Shown here piece by piece: positions 47,472 to 58,206 of a stretch of 64,000 nucleotides of DNA (the first letter of the stretch is position 1; each line of letters begins with the position of its first letter). Source of the DNA: Margaritispora aquatica (taxonomy: Eukaryota > Ascomycota > Leotiomycetes > Helotiales > Discinellaceae). The position numbers and the translations under genes are program-made. Below the pieces are notes generated by a model that worked only from the letters and a program-made list of their open reading frames with translations, was not told the origin of the DNA and made no database searches. Location: NCBI GenBank assembly GCA_007644065.1, contig VJWN01000008.1, forward strand, positions 1,056,411 to 1,120,410. Direction: 5' to 3'.

Positions 47472-49331
47472 TTACTCAAGGAAAGTAAAAAGATTTGTAT
47501 GCAGGATGTTCATGGCTCTTGTAGCTTCATATGCTTCAATTACACAAGATATATTGATCTCGCTTGCACCTTAATCTTTGTTAGCATACTTTCCTTTGAA
47601 AAAAGAAACGAACATACCTTGTGAGATCATCTCAATATTTACATTGTGCTCACCCAATGTGCTGAACATCCGACCGGCAATTCCAACCATATTCTTCATT
47701 TCCGCGCCGACTAATGAGATAATAGCCATCTTGCTAAGAATACTAACCTCTCCGCATTCCTCCAACTCCACCTTTGCTCTGGCAAGTTCCTCATCAGAGA
47801 TATTGGCAGAGTGAATAGCCATGGAAACGTGTACTTCTGAAGTGGAAATCAAGTCCACAGACAACTGTCTCCTGTCCAGTATCGAAAAGACCTTAGCAAA
47901 GAAGCCGTGCGATATAGATCGCTTATTCGAGTGCACATTGATAACCGAGATTTTATCCTTGATTGTGACTGCTGTAGGCCTCTTAGGTGTAATTTTGTGT
48001 GGTGATGTTGGTTTTAAACCATGGACAGGGTGAGATATTTGTGCCGTAGAAGCGAGTTTCGCATCTGGTAATACAATTGTTCCATTTCCACGTGGATTCT
48101 TGACATTCTTGATGCGGATTTGGATCGGTGGGTTCGCATGAATGACTTGGTCCATGGTCAGATGATGAATAACTTCCGAGCCATAAAATGTCAACTCGGC
48201 AGCTTCTGCTGGAGTGATTGTGGCAAGGAGACGTGCTGTAGGAACCTTGGTCGGATCTGCGGTGAAAATTCCATCAACCTCCTTCCAAACTTGCAGTTCC
48301 TTTGCATCGAGTCCAACGGCAATCAAAGACGCACACAAGTCTGTGTAGCCCCGTCCAATCTCGCCATCCATTAATCCACCAGGCACCGTTCCAAAGTAAC
48401 CTGTGATGACGGGAACTCTATGCTCACACGCCAAGACCTTCTCCTTCAATGCTGCTGCAAGAGACTCGTAGAATTCGAAATTTAGCCCCTTGGTCGGTTT
48501 GAAGTGAATAATGTCCGCAAGGTCGACGTATTCGGAATCTACTCCTCTATCTTGTAGCATAGCAGCTACAAATCGACAGCTGAGTTTTTCTCCAAAGCTT
48601 ACTATCCGATCCTTGCTCCTTCCATCGATCTCCAAATGCCATCTTTCGGCCGCGATCCGATAGTCAAGTATTTCCTTGCATTCCAGCTCGATATCTCGCA
48701 GAAGATCCGCTTTTATGGTAGGGTTCTGGATATGTCCCTCGGCTGCTGCCAGATGATCCTCCAAAATGACACTCACTAGCCGTTCATATTCTTTTACAAG
48801 GCTTTCGTAGTGAACAGACTCGTTGTCCTTGACCTGATTGATAGCATCGAGTACACCATAGATCTCTAATAAACTGGCGTCAAATTAGGATTTTCGGATC
48901 TATTGAGGCGTCGCACTCATACTCACCGACTGGTGGTACCCTCAACTTTCTTTCCAGTACTCCTCGCGGAACACACAACCGCAATCTTGTTGTCTTTCAA
49001 ACTCGCTCTGGAGAAAGGCCAAAGCCTAGTTGTTAGCTTCAATTCTTGCTGCACCTCCCCGCGCATTGCTTTTTTGATCTGCAGTTGTACCCCTCCATCT
49101 GCTACTGCAGCCAGCCTCGAACACAATGAGAACACACCTCACGATATCCTCTGTAATATTCACTGCGAATTTCCCCACACTTGTCCCCCCAAATTTCTGT
49201 ACAATCCACCCCTCTTGGCTGGTATTTCCCCACCTCTCAATTGCTCCTGGTGCTTCTGTAGATTTTTCAGTCATCGTCACAGCAGAATTACCATGTCCGT
49301 TGATAGTAATTGGTAATGAAGCTGTGGCCAT
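47472..49331 (-). CDS. HOM3: Aspartate kinase
   Basis: Catalyses ATP-dependent phosphorylation of L-aspartate, the first step towards threonine, methionine and isoleucine; in fungi usually feedback-inhibited by threonine. Exons on the minus strand: 49331-49138, 49007-48927, 48873-47618, 47569-47472; 542 residues, near the yeast enzyme's 527. The catalytic amino-acid kinase domain opens with QKFGGTSVGK (about 45-54) and includes KVEGTTSR, VSFGEKLSCRFVAAML, VPVITGYFG, GRGYTDLCASLIAVGLDAKE and VDGIFTADP. Two C-terminal ACT domains follow (ISVINVHSNKRSISHGFFAK and ISLVGAEMKNMVGIAGRMFS). The last exon supplies GASEINISCVIEAYEATRAM, needed to finish the ACT fold; the frame without splicing ends early in KGKYANKD. 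Confidence 0.95.
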
Positions 49332-50293
49332 GATCGAGCTCCTAAGGGTTAGAGATTGGATTCAATTGCAAACTTTTAAAAGATACTGTAGGTGGTAGAG
49401 CAATTGAGGAGCAAGGCTGATGACAACGATAAAGAGTCACCAAGAATTTTTTGTTTGCCCTGGGGAAACGGCAGACATGGTTGGTTTAGTGGACCGATCT
49501 CGGCGAATTGCACGTAAGCCTGAGTAAGAGGAACAGGGCTGACACCCGTAGATCTGTGCCGGGTGTGCCCAGACAGACGCCACGATATGTTTGTTTGAGG
49601 GACACAACGGTGAACAGCAGAGTGAGAATAGGCTAACAAAACCATCAGTTTGTAAGTGCGAACGATATACACGATATCTGCTTCGTATAATAAGTAATGT
49701 CTGGGGTTCAGAAGCGTCAAACTAACTAGCTTGGCATTCCACAATGTGTCTAGCTAGACACATGACAAAGATACTTCATCTGATGTGATATCCTTGAATC
49801 GACATGTCAAGCTCACACCGCTATTTAAGTGAAGATTAAGCTTATCTTAATAAAATGGTGACACAGAAGGTAGTATAATGTTTTGATGTGACATTGCTAG
49901 GTTCTGATACCGATGAAGTCGAGAAGATTCTGGATTAAGAATTGTTTTCATGCTGCAGTGATAACCTAATATAATGTGACTGAAGATATCCTCTTCAGCA
50001 TCGCGTGAATAGACCTCATATACCTGGTCTTAACGCCCTAATTGTGACCTTCCACTGTAGAGGAAAGAGCTTCAAAAAGCAATTCAAATATGACGCCAAC
50101 AAAAGCCAAAAGCCCCAAAGCCAAAAGCCCATTATAAAACTTACAACCCAATCCAGTTTACACCTGACCATCCAAATCTACAACCGATCATAAAGTCGTC
50201 CGAGTCGTAAAAGCATTGTAAGGTAAAATCGTTATCCTGAAGCCAGTATAGAATATCGACGAATACTAAAACCGAGAATGTACTGTGAAATTC
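49332..50293. other. Intergenic region with short GCCAAAAGCCC repeat
   Basis: About 1 kb containing the aspartokinase promoter and the 3' UTR of the RFX gene. At about 50098-50131 there is an imperfect tandem duplication of a GCCAAAAGCCC-like word. No coding frame is supported. Confidence 0.45.
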
Positions 50294-52898
50294 TTAGAGC
50301 ATCGATGCCTGTGCTAAATGATTCATAGCTCCGTGCTGAAGGTGGGAATTGGTCCGGTCATAATCGTATTTGCTTAATGCAAATTCTTCTTCTGGCGTAC
50401 GCATACCAATTCCACTATCATCGTGACCAGCAGCGACATTCATGGCGGCTTGGCTTGTAACGTCCATCGGCCGCGAAGAATTCATGCTTCCATCAGCATG
50501 TCCAGACGCTCGTAGAAAGCCATCGCTACCGCTACTATATCGATTCTCGTGATGATTTACTCTTTGACTAGCGGTTCTCGGCTGCTCTTGTTGTTTCTTT
50601 GTCGAGTGGGATCCTTTGTACTCCATAAAACCACCCTGCTCAGCCATGAATGCGATCATCTCATCAATCCAGCATTTTGTGACCCACCAAGCTCCAAAGC
50701 TTTTACCTTGTGCAATGGTAAGATCTCTCATGACAGCAGTTCCAACTCTTTGTACACACCAGACAATCTCCGTGTGGGTAGCATACGGAAATTTGCCAGG
50801 AAGCGATGTAAGGAAATTGACCCAACGATCAAGGACATTCTCGGTGGTAGAATCGGTATGAATGTTGGCCTGTTGCTGCCGCCCGGTTCGAAGTGCCATT
50901 TGTCCGTACAGAGTTTGACCTTCAACTTCCCATGAAACAGCAACGGGATCAAGGAGATCTCGAAGCTCTGTGAGCAATAGATTCACGACGTCGTCCATTC
51001 CCTTAGTAGGAACACATTCGGCAACTTTACGAGTTCGGACCATTGTTATCCAATCTTCGTACATTTGGTCTCGGTTGGCAGGATTCGAAAGCATATTGGC
51101 GGCTGCATGCGCAGTTAAATTAACTCTCAGCTCGCGATCCAGTAGTCCAGCGAAGAGTGTTGCAGGAGCTACTTTTGCACTAATGACATGGCCTGGATGG
51201 CCTTGAAAACAAGTTTGGATGTGAAGAACCAAACGCTCAGAGATGTTCCTCAAGGTATCCAGTACAGGTTTTGGAGCAACTTGGAGGGTTAAAGGCGCCA
51301 CTACTCGCATCATTTTTTGATACATGACAAAATCGCATTCTTCAATCCAAGGAGCAATGGCTGGATTTGCAAAGAGCTTTTGGACAGGCATTGTTAATGT
51401 TCCATGGAATGAGGTATACAGATGAAAGAATGTCTTCTCTCTGCAATATCGTAAGGCATCTACTAAGGAGGTACAATGGGATCTGTAGAGAGCAGTAAGA
51501 GAACGTGCAGTATCCGGATCCGTCCCTACAGGTACATATTCCTCGATTTTTGGAAGGGTAATCTGCTGATTCTCGTTCGAGGCATGCTCGCCAATTGGTG
51601 CAAAGCGTAGTGGTTGCGGAATCTTGTTGGTCGTCGTTTCTAGTTGAGCAGCTCCGTTGATTTCTGGTTGGTTGTATAAACTGTGTTGCTGAACTGGCCT
51701 CTCGATGTGTATATTCTTTGGTTCGGGGGCTTGAGGAATATCAGGTGAAGGGAATACAGCACGATCCACAGGAAATTGAGCATGTGGTGGTATACTTTGA
51801 CTGCAGATATAAGTAAACAGGCATTAGATGTGCTAGGGAAAACTCACGAAAAACTTGTTGCAAAACTGGGTGAGTCTTGAAAACTCGCCGTTGGCTGACT
51901 CCGTTGACTCTCCGTTAAGTCTGGCTGGTCATCCCGAAGGCTAAAATTGACATAGTGGTATTTGGATTCTCCTCGAACTCCGAGTCTTCGAGTCTTAAGC
52001 CCTGGGAAAAGGACACGAACTAGTTTTCCGAAAGATGCAGGATTTAGGACAGTGACACGCTCTGTTGCGCATCTTGATACGTAATTTGCATAGACTCGAC
52101 CTCTAGGAACAGAGCCTTTCCCTTTGTCGCAAACTTGATTTATCCTAGAAATGCAGTCAGTATCTGTCATCCTTGTGAGAAGGCAACTACCGCAGAAATC
52201 ATAACTAACCATAGCATAGCAAAAACTTGACGTTGTCGCTCTGATTGTGGACCTCGTTCATTGCCATGGAGCTCAGCAGCAACATCGGGCAGCGTGCGAT
52301 GTTTGTGTTGGTGAAACAGTTGCCGCATTTCAAGCTCATTAGCAGCGCTTGACTTGGAGGCTTTCTTTGCAGGCCCGTTTGTTCCAACCGTTGAGTCAAC
52401 GTCGTCTTGCTCATCACTGCGGCCTTCCATTATTTGACTATCCCCTTCGCCATAGTTCGCATAAACGTCTGCTGGAAGGGACTGTCGTCCTACATCTGGT
52501 TTGTATTGAATCTCTGAGGTATATGATATCGAGTGGTGGTGATGATGATGTGAGTTTGAGGCGGCTAGAGTAGGATCTATCTCATATCCCCGAGGGTTTT
52601 GCAGTTGGGATGCGGAATGCATAACCATATCCTCTGGAGTCATGTTATGATTTAATCCATCGAAGCGTTGTTGATGCAGGTGGGCATTCTGATCATACCA
52701 CTGCCTGGGGATATCTGTTGTAGATTCCGGAAGTAACTGCTGTTCTATCATGGGTTGAACAACACCGCTGTGAATACTGGTTGTTGATGCGCGCGAAAGA
52801 GGACGTTTTCTACTTCTACTCGATACTGCGGTATTTGACCGCGACCTAGATTTTGTCGACTTTAGGTCAATTGACGAATCTGCAGGTTTGTTAGTCAT
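50294..52898 (-). CDS. RFX1: RFX-family transcription factor
   Basis: Winged-helix regulator related to yeast Crt1/Rfx1 and human RFX proteins; fungal members control the DNA-damage response, cell division or morphogenesis. Exons on the minus strand: 52898-52210, 52144-51848, 51800-50294; 830 residues. The N-terminal third is disordered, with basic SRSRKRPLSR and a run of six His (SHHHHHHS). The RFX DNA-binding domain crosses the first intron: RQVFAMLWINQVCDKGKGSV, RGRVYANYVSRCA, SFGKLVRVLFPGLKTRRLGV and RGESKYHYVNF. A long helical dimerisation-type region follows (LTALYRSHCTSLVDALRYCR to WWVTKCWIDEMIAFMAEQGG), then a Ser/Asn-rich tail. The second splice (TC|GTGAGT to CAG|TCAAAG) keeps the frame in SFSQSIPPHAQF. 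Gene name by family; one RFX gene per fungal genome is usual. Confidence 0.94.
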
Positions 52899-54717
52899 TG
52901 TGTCCTGCTATGTATTTGTTTGCTATTTCAGCCATCAGAAGGGATCTGATCGTGCTTGGGTCATGACAGAATTGAATAGAGAATTTTGACTTGCCCATAA
53001 TAAACAATGGTTGGATTGTGGCTGGGAGATTTGTTTCGCGAGTGGTGACTTCGTTCTGGTCGCGCAAGGCTCTGCATTTATGATCGCGTCAAACAGAGTT
53101 CTGATACTTCGAATGGCACCTGTATTGGCCAGTATTGGCGGGGTTGTCGTCCTGGTTTGTCGTTGAGCTGATAGTATCGTTCCCTTGTTTATTGCTGCGA
53201 TGCATCGTGGTTGGGAGGACATTCGGCTAAACTCCGGTTATACTAGTTTGTTTTGACCTCTTTCTCCTCGAGAGGAACGACCGCGGGGTCACGATGCTCC
53301 TGTGGAATGTGTCAAATTTTGCTTTAATGAATGTAATTTAGAAGACTGCGTTACTTGTCTTCTAGTAGCTTCGAGGATATGTCAAATTCTTTGAAGTTAA
53401 AATTTGTTGCTTGACCATTGAAGTAGGAAAATAGGATTTCAAATAGACCTGCAACCACAACATTGTGGTACTGCTGTGAGATAGCTACGATACTATCTTC
53501 CTCATAGATATTATACCAAACACGCCTCTGGAGAAGATCAAATTCCTCTTTGAGTTCAAGTTCAGGAGGAAGAATGAAGTCTTGCATATGGCTTCTGGTA
53601 GCGAAAATATCTTATTTTGTTTTGTACCCCGTCAACGGCACAATACGTCCACATACGAGAATACAATGGTATTCTGTTGGTATATTATAGACGAGACTTT
53701 CATAGGAGACAATTTGGTCAGTATGGTGTATTGGTAAAGTCAGTCAAACATCAACCGAGAAACTGGTGACTATAGAAGCAATTTAAGGCGATCTGAATCA
53801 GGCGGTATTGAACCTGTGGCATAACCTAGCAATCTTATTATGGTAGCCTCGATCGTCATTCTCTTGTTCTGTCGATCCTCTTATCCTCAATTAATGAATG
53901 CTATCCAGATTGTTCAAGTCTCTTGGTGCTATATCTCCAAGGTCAAGTTATACACTAACAATGCTGATGATAACTAAATACCAGCGCTGAGTAGTGCTGT
54001 TCCCGCGAATAACAACGGGATTGCTGAATGTGCGTGAATATGCAATATAAACTCTCCTTGGTATCCTTTCGCTGACTTAAAGCACAACCTGTACCTGATT
54101 CTTGCTCCTACAAGAATCAAGAAAACGAATGATATTCAGCACTATCTGCAAGTGGTCAATGCCTGTCCCACTGATGCTGAGACGAATGCCTGCCAAATTT
54201 CGAGGCCATTTTGCTGCCTATCCTGTCCAGTGCTTTGGTGATATGTTCAGTTATTATTGGCTGTGAAACCGCCCCACAAGCATGTGAGTCGTCATGATGC
54301 AGCCCAAATAGACACAAAGTAGCAAGTTGACGGGATTGTAAAAAAAAAATTAAAAGAGAGGTGATCGCAGAAAGCACGGGAAAAGTGTCTTTCCATAATA
54401 AAAGGTATAGTGCTCATGACTCCTTGAGAATCCAAACAATTTATTAGAATATAGATAAAAAGGGCAAGAGGAAGGAGTTGTTGTTTGAACTTGAAACATT
54501 TTCCATGTGATCTCTGACACGAAGGCGCCCTCGAAGCGAGAAGCTAAGGAAGAGCTCCCCATCATCCCTCCGAGAACGTCATTCCCTCCACCCACAATCC
54601 CACTCTGTCGCACACAACTCCTCCATCGAAAGAACAACACAAAACCTTCATCAATTCTCAGCAAACTCCGTTCCTAATAGCAGACCTTCTGTCAAACTAT
54701 CGTGTCTTTCTACCAAC
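52899..54717. other. Intergenic region between RFX1 and YOP1
   Basis: Divergent region of 1.8 kb holding the promoters of RFX1 (-) and YOP1 (+). Apart from the possible small gene at 53351-53587 no frame looks like coding sequence, and no repeat family or RNA gene is seen. Confidence 0.45.
53351..53587 (-). CDS. Possible small hypothetical protein
   Basis: I do not recognise this frame. It encodes 78 residues beginning MQDFILPPELELKEEFDLLQ and ending SSKLLEDK. The composition is acidic and aromatic, with a helix-like start, unlike the random frames nearby. A donor-like GTAACG overlaps the stop, and about 100 nt downstream an acceptor-like CACAG precedes another short open stretch (to about 53243). 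The most natural-looking downstream frame is not in phase, so I kept the single-exon frame. It could be a real small gene, a remnant, or chance. Confidence 0.3.
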   Translation of the reverse strand: MQDFILPPELELKEEFDLLQRRVWYNIYEEDSIVAISQQYHNVVVAGLFEILFSYFNGQATNFNFKEFDISSKLLEDK

Positions 54718-55468
54718 ATGTCTTCATTCCAGGATAAGTCCCAGGCCTATATTGGTCAAATAGATAAGGAAGTTAGTCGTCCCTCAGTTACCAGATCACC
54801 ACCATTATCGGTTACAAATGCCTTTCGTGAGGTCTTTGTAGTTTCGCATTTGCGCCCCTTGTGTGAAGCTCATTCTGCTAACACACAGTTGTGATAGCTT
54901 TCCAAGTATCCGGTGTTGAACAATCTGGAGAAGCAGACTTCCGTGCCTAAAGTTTATGCTTTCCTCGGTCTTATCGCCACATATTTCTTCTTCATTTTCT
55001 TCAACATCGGAGGACAACTCTTGACCAATTTTGCTGGCTTCGTCATTCCTGGATATTATTCTCTGGAGGCTCTTTTCAGCGTTGGCAAGACTGACGACAC
55101 CCAATGGCTCACATACTGGGTCGTATTCGCATTTCTTGTTAGTTATCCATTCCGAGACAATCCTGTAAATTTCCGATCACTAATAATATCCTAGACTGTC
55201 TTCGAGAGTGCCGTTAGCGCCGTATATTGGTTTCCTTTCTACTACACATTCAAGTTCATCCTCGTTCTCTGGCTCGCTCTTCCAGTCACTGGGTAAGGCT
55301 CCCAAGAACCAATTTACATTCCTGCATGCTGATAAGCCTTCCAGAGGTGCTCAAGTTGTATTCCGCTCATTCATTCAACCCGTATTTGCGCGCTACTTTT
55401 CAGGACCAGGTGCTGCTGCAGCCAACCTGCGATCCAAGGTTGATTCTGCTACCGATAAGACTTTGTAA
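54718..55468 (+). CDS. YOP1: YOP1/DP1 reticulon-like ER membrane-shaping protein
   Basis: Integral ER protein of the TB2/DP1/HVA22 family that bends membranes into tubules, acting with reticulons and Rab/Yip1 partners. Exons 54718-54771, 54898-55137, 55195-55292 and 55345-55468; 171 residues, close to the yeast protein's 180. The start MSSFQDKSQAYIGQIDKELS is the usual short cytosolic N-terminus. Two hydrophobic hairpins are seen: VYAFLGLIATYFFFIFFNIG with FAGFVIPGYYSLEALF, and WLTYWVVFAFLTVFESA with FPFYYTFKFILVLWLALP. The family signature VYWFPFYYTFK and the QVVFRSFIQPVFARYF amphipathic helix are present. The splice acceptor at 54897 was chosen because the nearer CAG leads to a stop. Confidence 0.95.
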
Positions 55469-56185
55469 GCAGTAAGAATCACTTTGCTATCCAACGAGGT
55501 TGCGCAATCTAGCTCTCGACAACCACTTAGATTGGGCGAGTTTCATAACTCTACAAAGAACACAACTATGGAGATCAAGTTCATCGAGGAACGGACGATT
55601 TCGCATACGAATTATGGTGGCTGGTAGATGTGTGGGGGAGGTATGGTGGGTTTGGGCTGGTGTTTTGGTTCACGACGGAAGATAATGAGGTATGAGTATT
55701 GGAACGAATTTCATAGGACGCGGATGGTCTATCACACTGGGGATTCTCGCATAAATACATCATGATTTTCTAGATATCTCATTTGCCTATCAGAACCTTG
55801 CTGCTGGAGACTATTGATTGCATCGACTTATTGTTTCTCAATGTATGCATGTAAAATGTTGCCTACGAGCATATGCCCTATATCAGCATTATCGATGTGT
55901 GCCTGAAAGACAGAGTGAGCTGTACCTAATTGATATTTGTGGAGCTTGGTACAAGCGCAGGGACACTCCCGTCTCCTTCTAAAAATAACAGCTATGCTGA
56001 TCTCGGGTTTGATTCAACGTCAAAAAAGCTCCGAACGACGACGACATACGGACCCCAGAATCGCAGATTTGAAGAAAGATGTATGAAACCACCTGATTGT
56101 GTCGATTTGAAGGATTGCTTTTCTGCCCTGAATTGCTCCACAGACCGAAGTAATTCCTAATGCGCCTTTCTTTGCGACAATCGCA
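55469..56185. other. Intergenic region between YOP1 and MID1
   Basis: About 0.7 kb between two plus-strand genes, holding the YOP1 3' UTR and the MID1 promoter. Short overlapping frames show no family resemblance and no repeat is seen. Confidence 0.5.
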
Positions 56186-58206
56186 ATGCCCCTCCCTAAG
56201 CTCAGTCCGCTGCAATCTCGACTGGCCGCCTCTGTCACGGCATCGTTGATGCTTCTGATACTTTATTTTGTGTTCTCATCAACTCCTTTCGCATATGCTG
56301 CTGATGTCAATTCGATACGACCTGAAGACCACAACCATGAACGGCTGTTAGAGTTGTCTTTCCTGGAGCTGGAGTATGAGGATTTGGATCTGCGAGGAGC
56401 GACATATGAGGCAGAGTTTGTGGGCGTGGATCGAGGCATCATTGGCAGGGCAACTCTGGATCCAGTTACCTTGATCAATAATCGGATCGACTTCACGAAC
56501 GTTGAGCAAGGGCAGATACTCTCATATGTGTTTGCCAATTCTTCCCTATGGGCAGAGAAGTCTCCTGTGCCATCAGGTCTACCTTCTCAGATATCACTTC
56601 AAGGACGATCGGTGGGGGAGGATGATAATGTCTTCGATGCAGAAAACAACCAGGAATCGGAACCTCGCAAACTGGAGGCTCGGCAATTTGATTCTGCTAC
56701 GCATAGGATTCTATACATCTCAGTCACTACTTGCGATCAACCATTGCCAATCGCCAACACGACAACAGATCCTCCACCACAGCTTACATTGTATGTTTCG
56801 CAGTCGGCGAATAACACAACACCAGGACCCAATTCGACAGCAAATGCAGAAGTAATCCGTCTAGAGAATGGCTATGTTTTGTATGAAGCAAATGCAACAG
56901 GAGCTGTTTACATGGGTGTCTTTGCAGAAAACTCCAGCTCGACATATTCTGGGGTATATAGTGCCCAGGTGGCAGCATCGATAGATGCACCTTATCACAA
57001 ATACTGGAATAATTCGGACCCCAATCTCTTTATGATTGATAGTGATGATGAGTCGGCACTACTCTTCACAGGCACATTCATGGACAACAGCACAAACACC
57101 ACTCTTTTTAATCAATGGATGGACCTCTCACCTCCTTTTGTCGTTTTTGTTAACGATGCGGATAATAAGAACCTCAAAGGACTCGAGGGTTCATATTGTG
57201 GACTGTTGAATCGGGCACAGATCGCTGCTACGAGACCAGGCCAGACAGTCAGCAACATTCAAACAGGTATGACGGCCATAGGGGATGGCACATTGCCCAA
57301 ACAACAATTCTATGTCAATGGGCTCAGTCCAAGTAAGAGGTATGATGTGGTTTTGGCGATGGATGGGAATTCTACCGCTGCTGGTAATGGTGTGGTTGGT
57401 GGAGGTGGACAAGTTTACCGAATGACAAATTTCACTACTTTGACAGGTGAGTGTGTTGGTTCATGAAGCTAGTATCGTTGCTAATTTTTTCAGATGGCAA
57501 TTGTGCTGTTATCTACGATCTTGACTTCTGCGATCAGGTCGCATACTCCGTACCTTCAAACCCAAGCAAATTTGCAAATCGAACCCTCTTGTCAGCTTAC
57601 TATGACAATGCAACACAGCTCACATACAGCTACTTCAAGAAGGTACTTGCCCAGACTCCATGCGAGACAACCTCTTCAGCACAGTACTCACTCGCACGAA
57701 ATTGTTCCGACTGTGAAAAGGCCTACAAGTCATGGATTTGCTCTACCTCGATACCGCGGTGTACAGATTATAGCTCCAACCGGGATTGGACACAACCACG
57801 AGGTTTAGGTCAACCATTTCCCAATGGGACATTTCTCAGCCCGGAAATACTGGCTCTCGCCAATCAGTCAGCTGCAATCAATGGCTCGCGGAATTCTTCG
57901 ATTGATGTCTTTGTCCAACCAGGTCCCTATAAAGAAGTCCTTCCATGTGACGAGATTTGCTACAGTCTTGTGCAAAGCTGTCCTGCATCAATTGGATTCA
58001 ACTGCCCACTGCCTGGTGATCTTGGCTTCAATACCACATATGGAAAGAAGCCCGTGGGTATGAAGGGTGATGTCAATGGCCGGATCAGCAACATCACCTG
58101 CAATTATCCGGGTGTGGCATATTTTATTTCTTCTGGCAGTCTGGCACTGCCTGGGAGGGTTTTCTCGCTTGTGGGATTGATGGCCATTGGTTTTGCCTTA
58201 CTCTAA
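56186..58206 (+). CDS. MID1: Stretch-activated calcium channel subunit Mid1
   Basis: Plasma-membrane or ER glycoprotein that partners the Cch1 channel for calcium influx during stress, cell-wall damage or growth. Exons 56186-57446 and 57494-58206 (one 47-nt intron, ACAG|GTGAGT to TTCAG); 657 residues. The N-terminus has a basic segment and a hydrophobic signal/anchor (SVTASLMLLILYFVFSS). The body is rich in N-glycosylation sites (NNTT, NSTA, NSSS, NSTN, NRT and others). The C-terminal part is cysteine-rich (DGNCAVIYDLDFCDQVAYSV, NCSDCEKAYKSWICST, CDEICYSLVQSCPASIGFNC), as in the Mid1 family, and ends in a hydrophobic tail (LVGLMAIGFALL) that could be a GPI-attachment signal or a short anchor. 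Confidence 0.95.
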
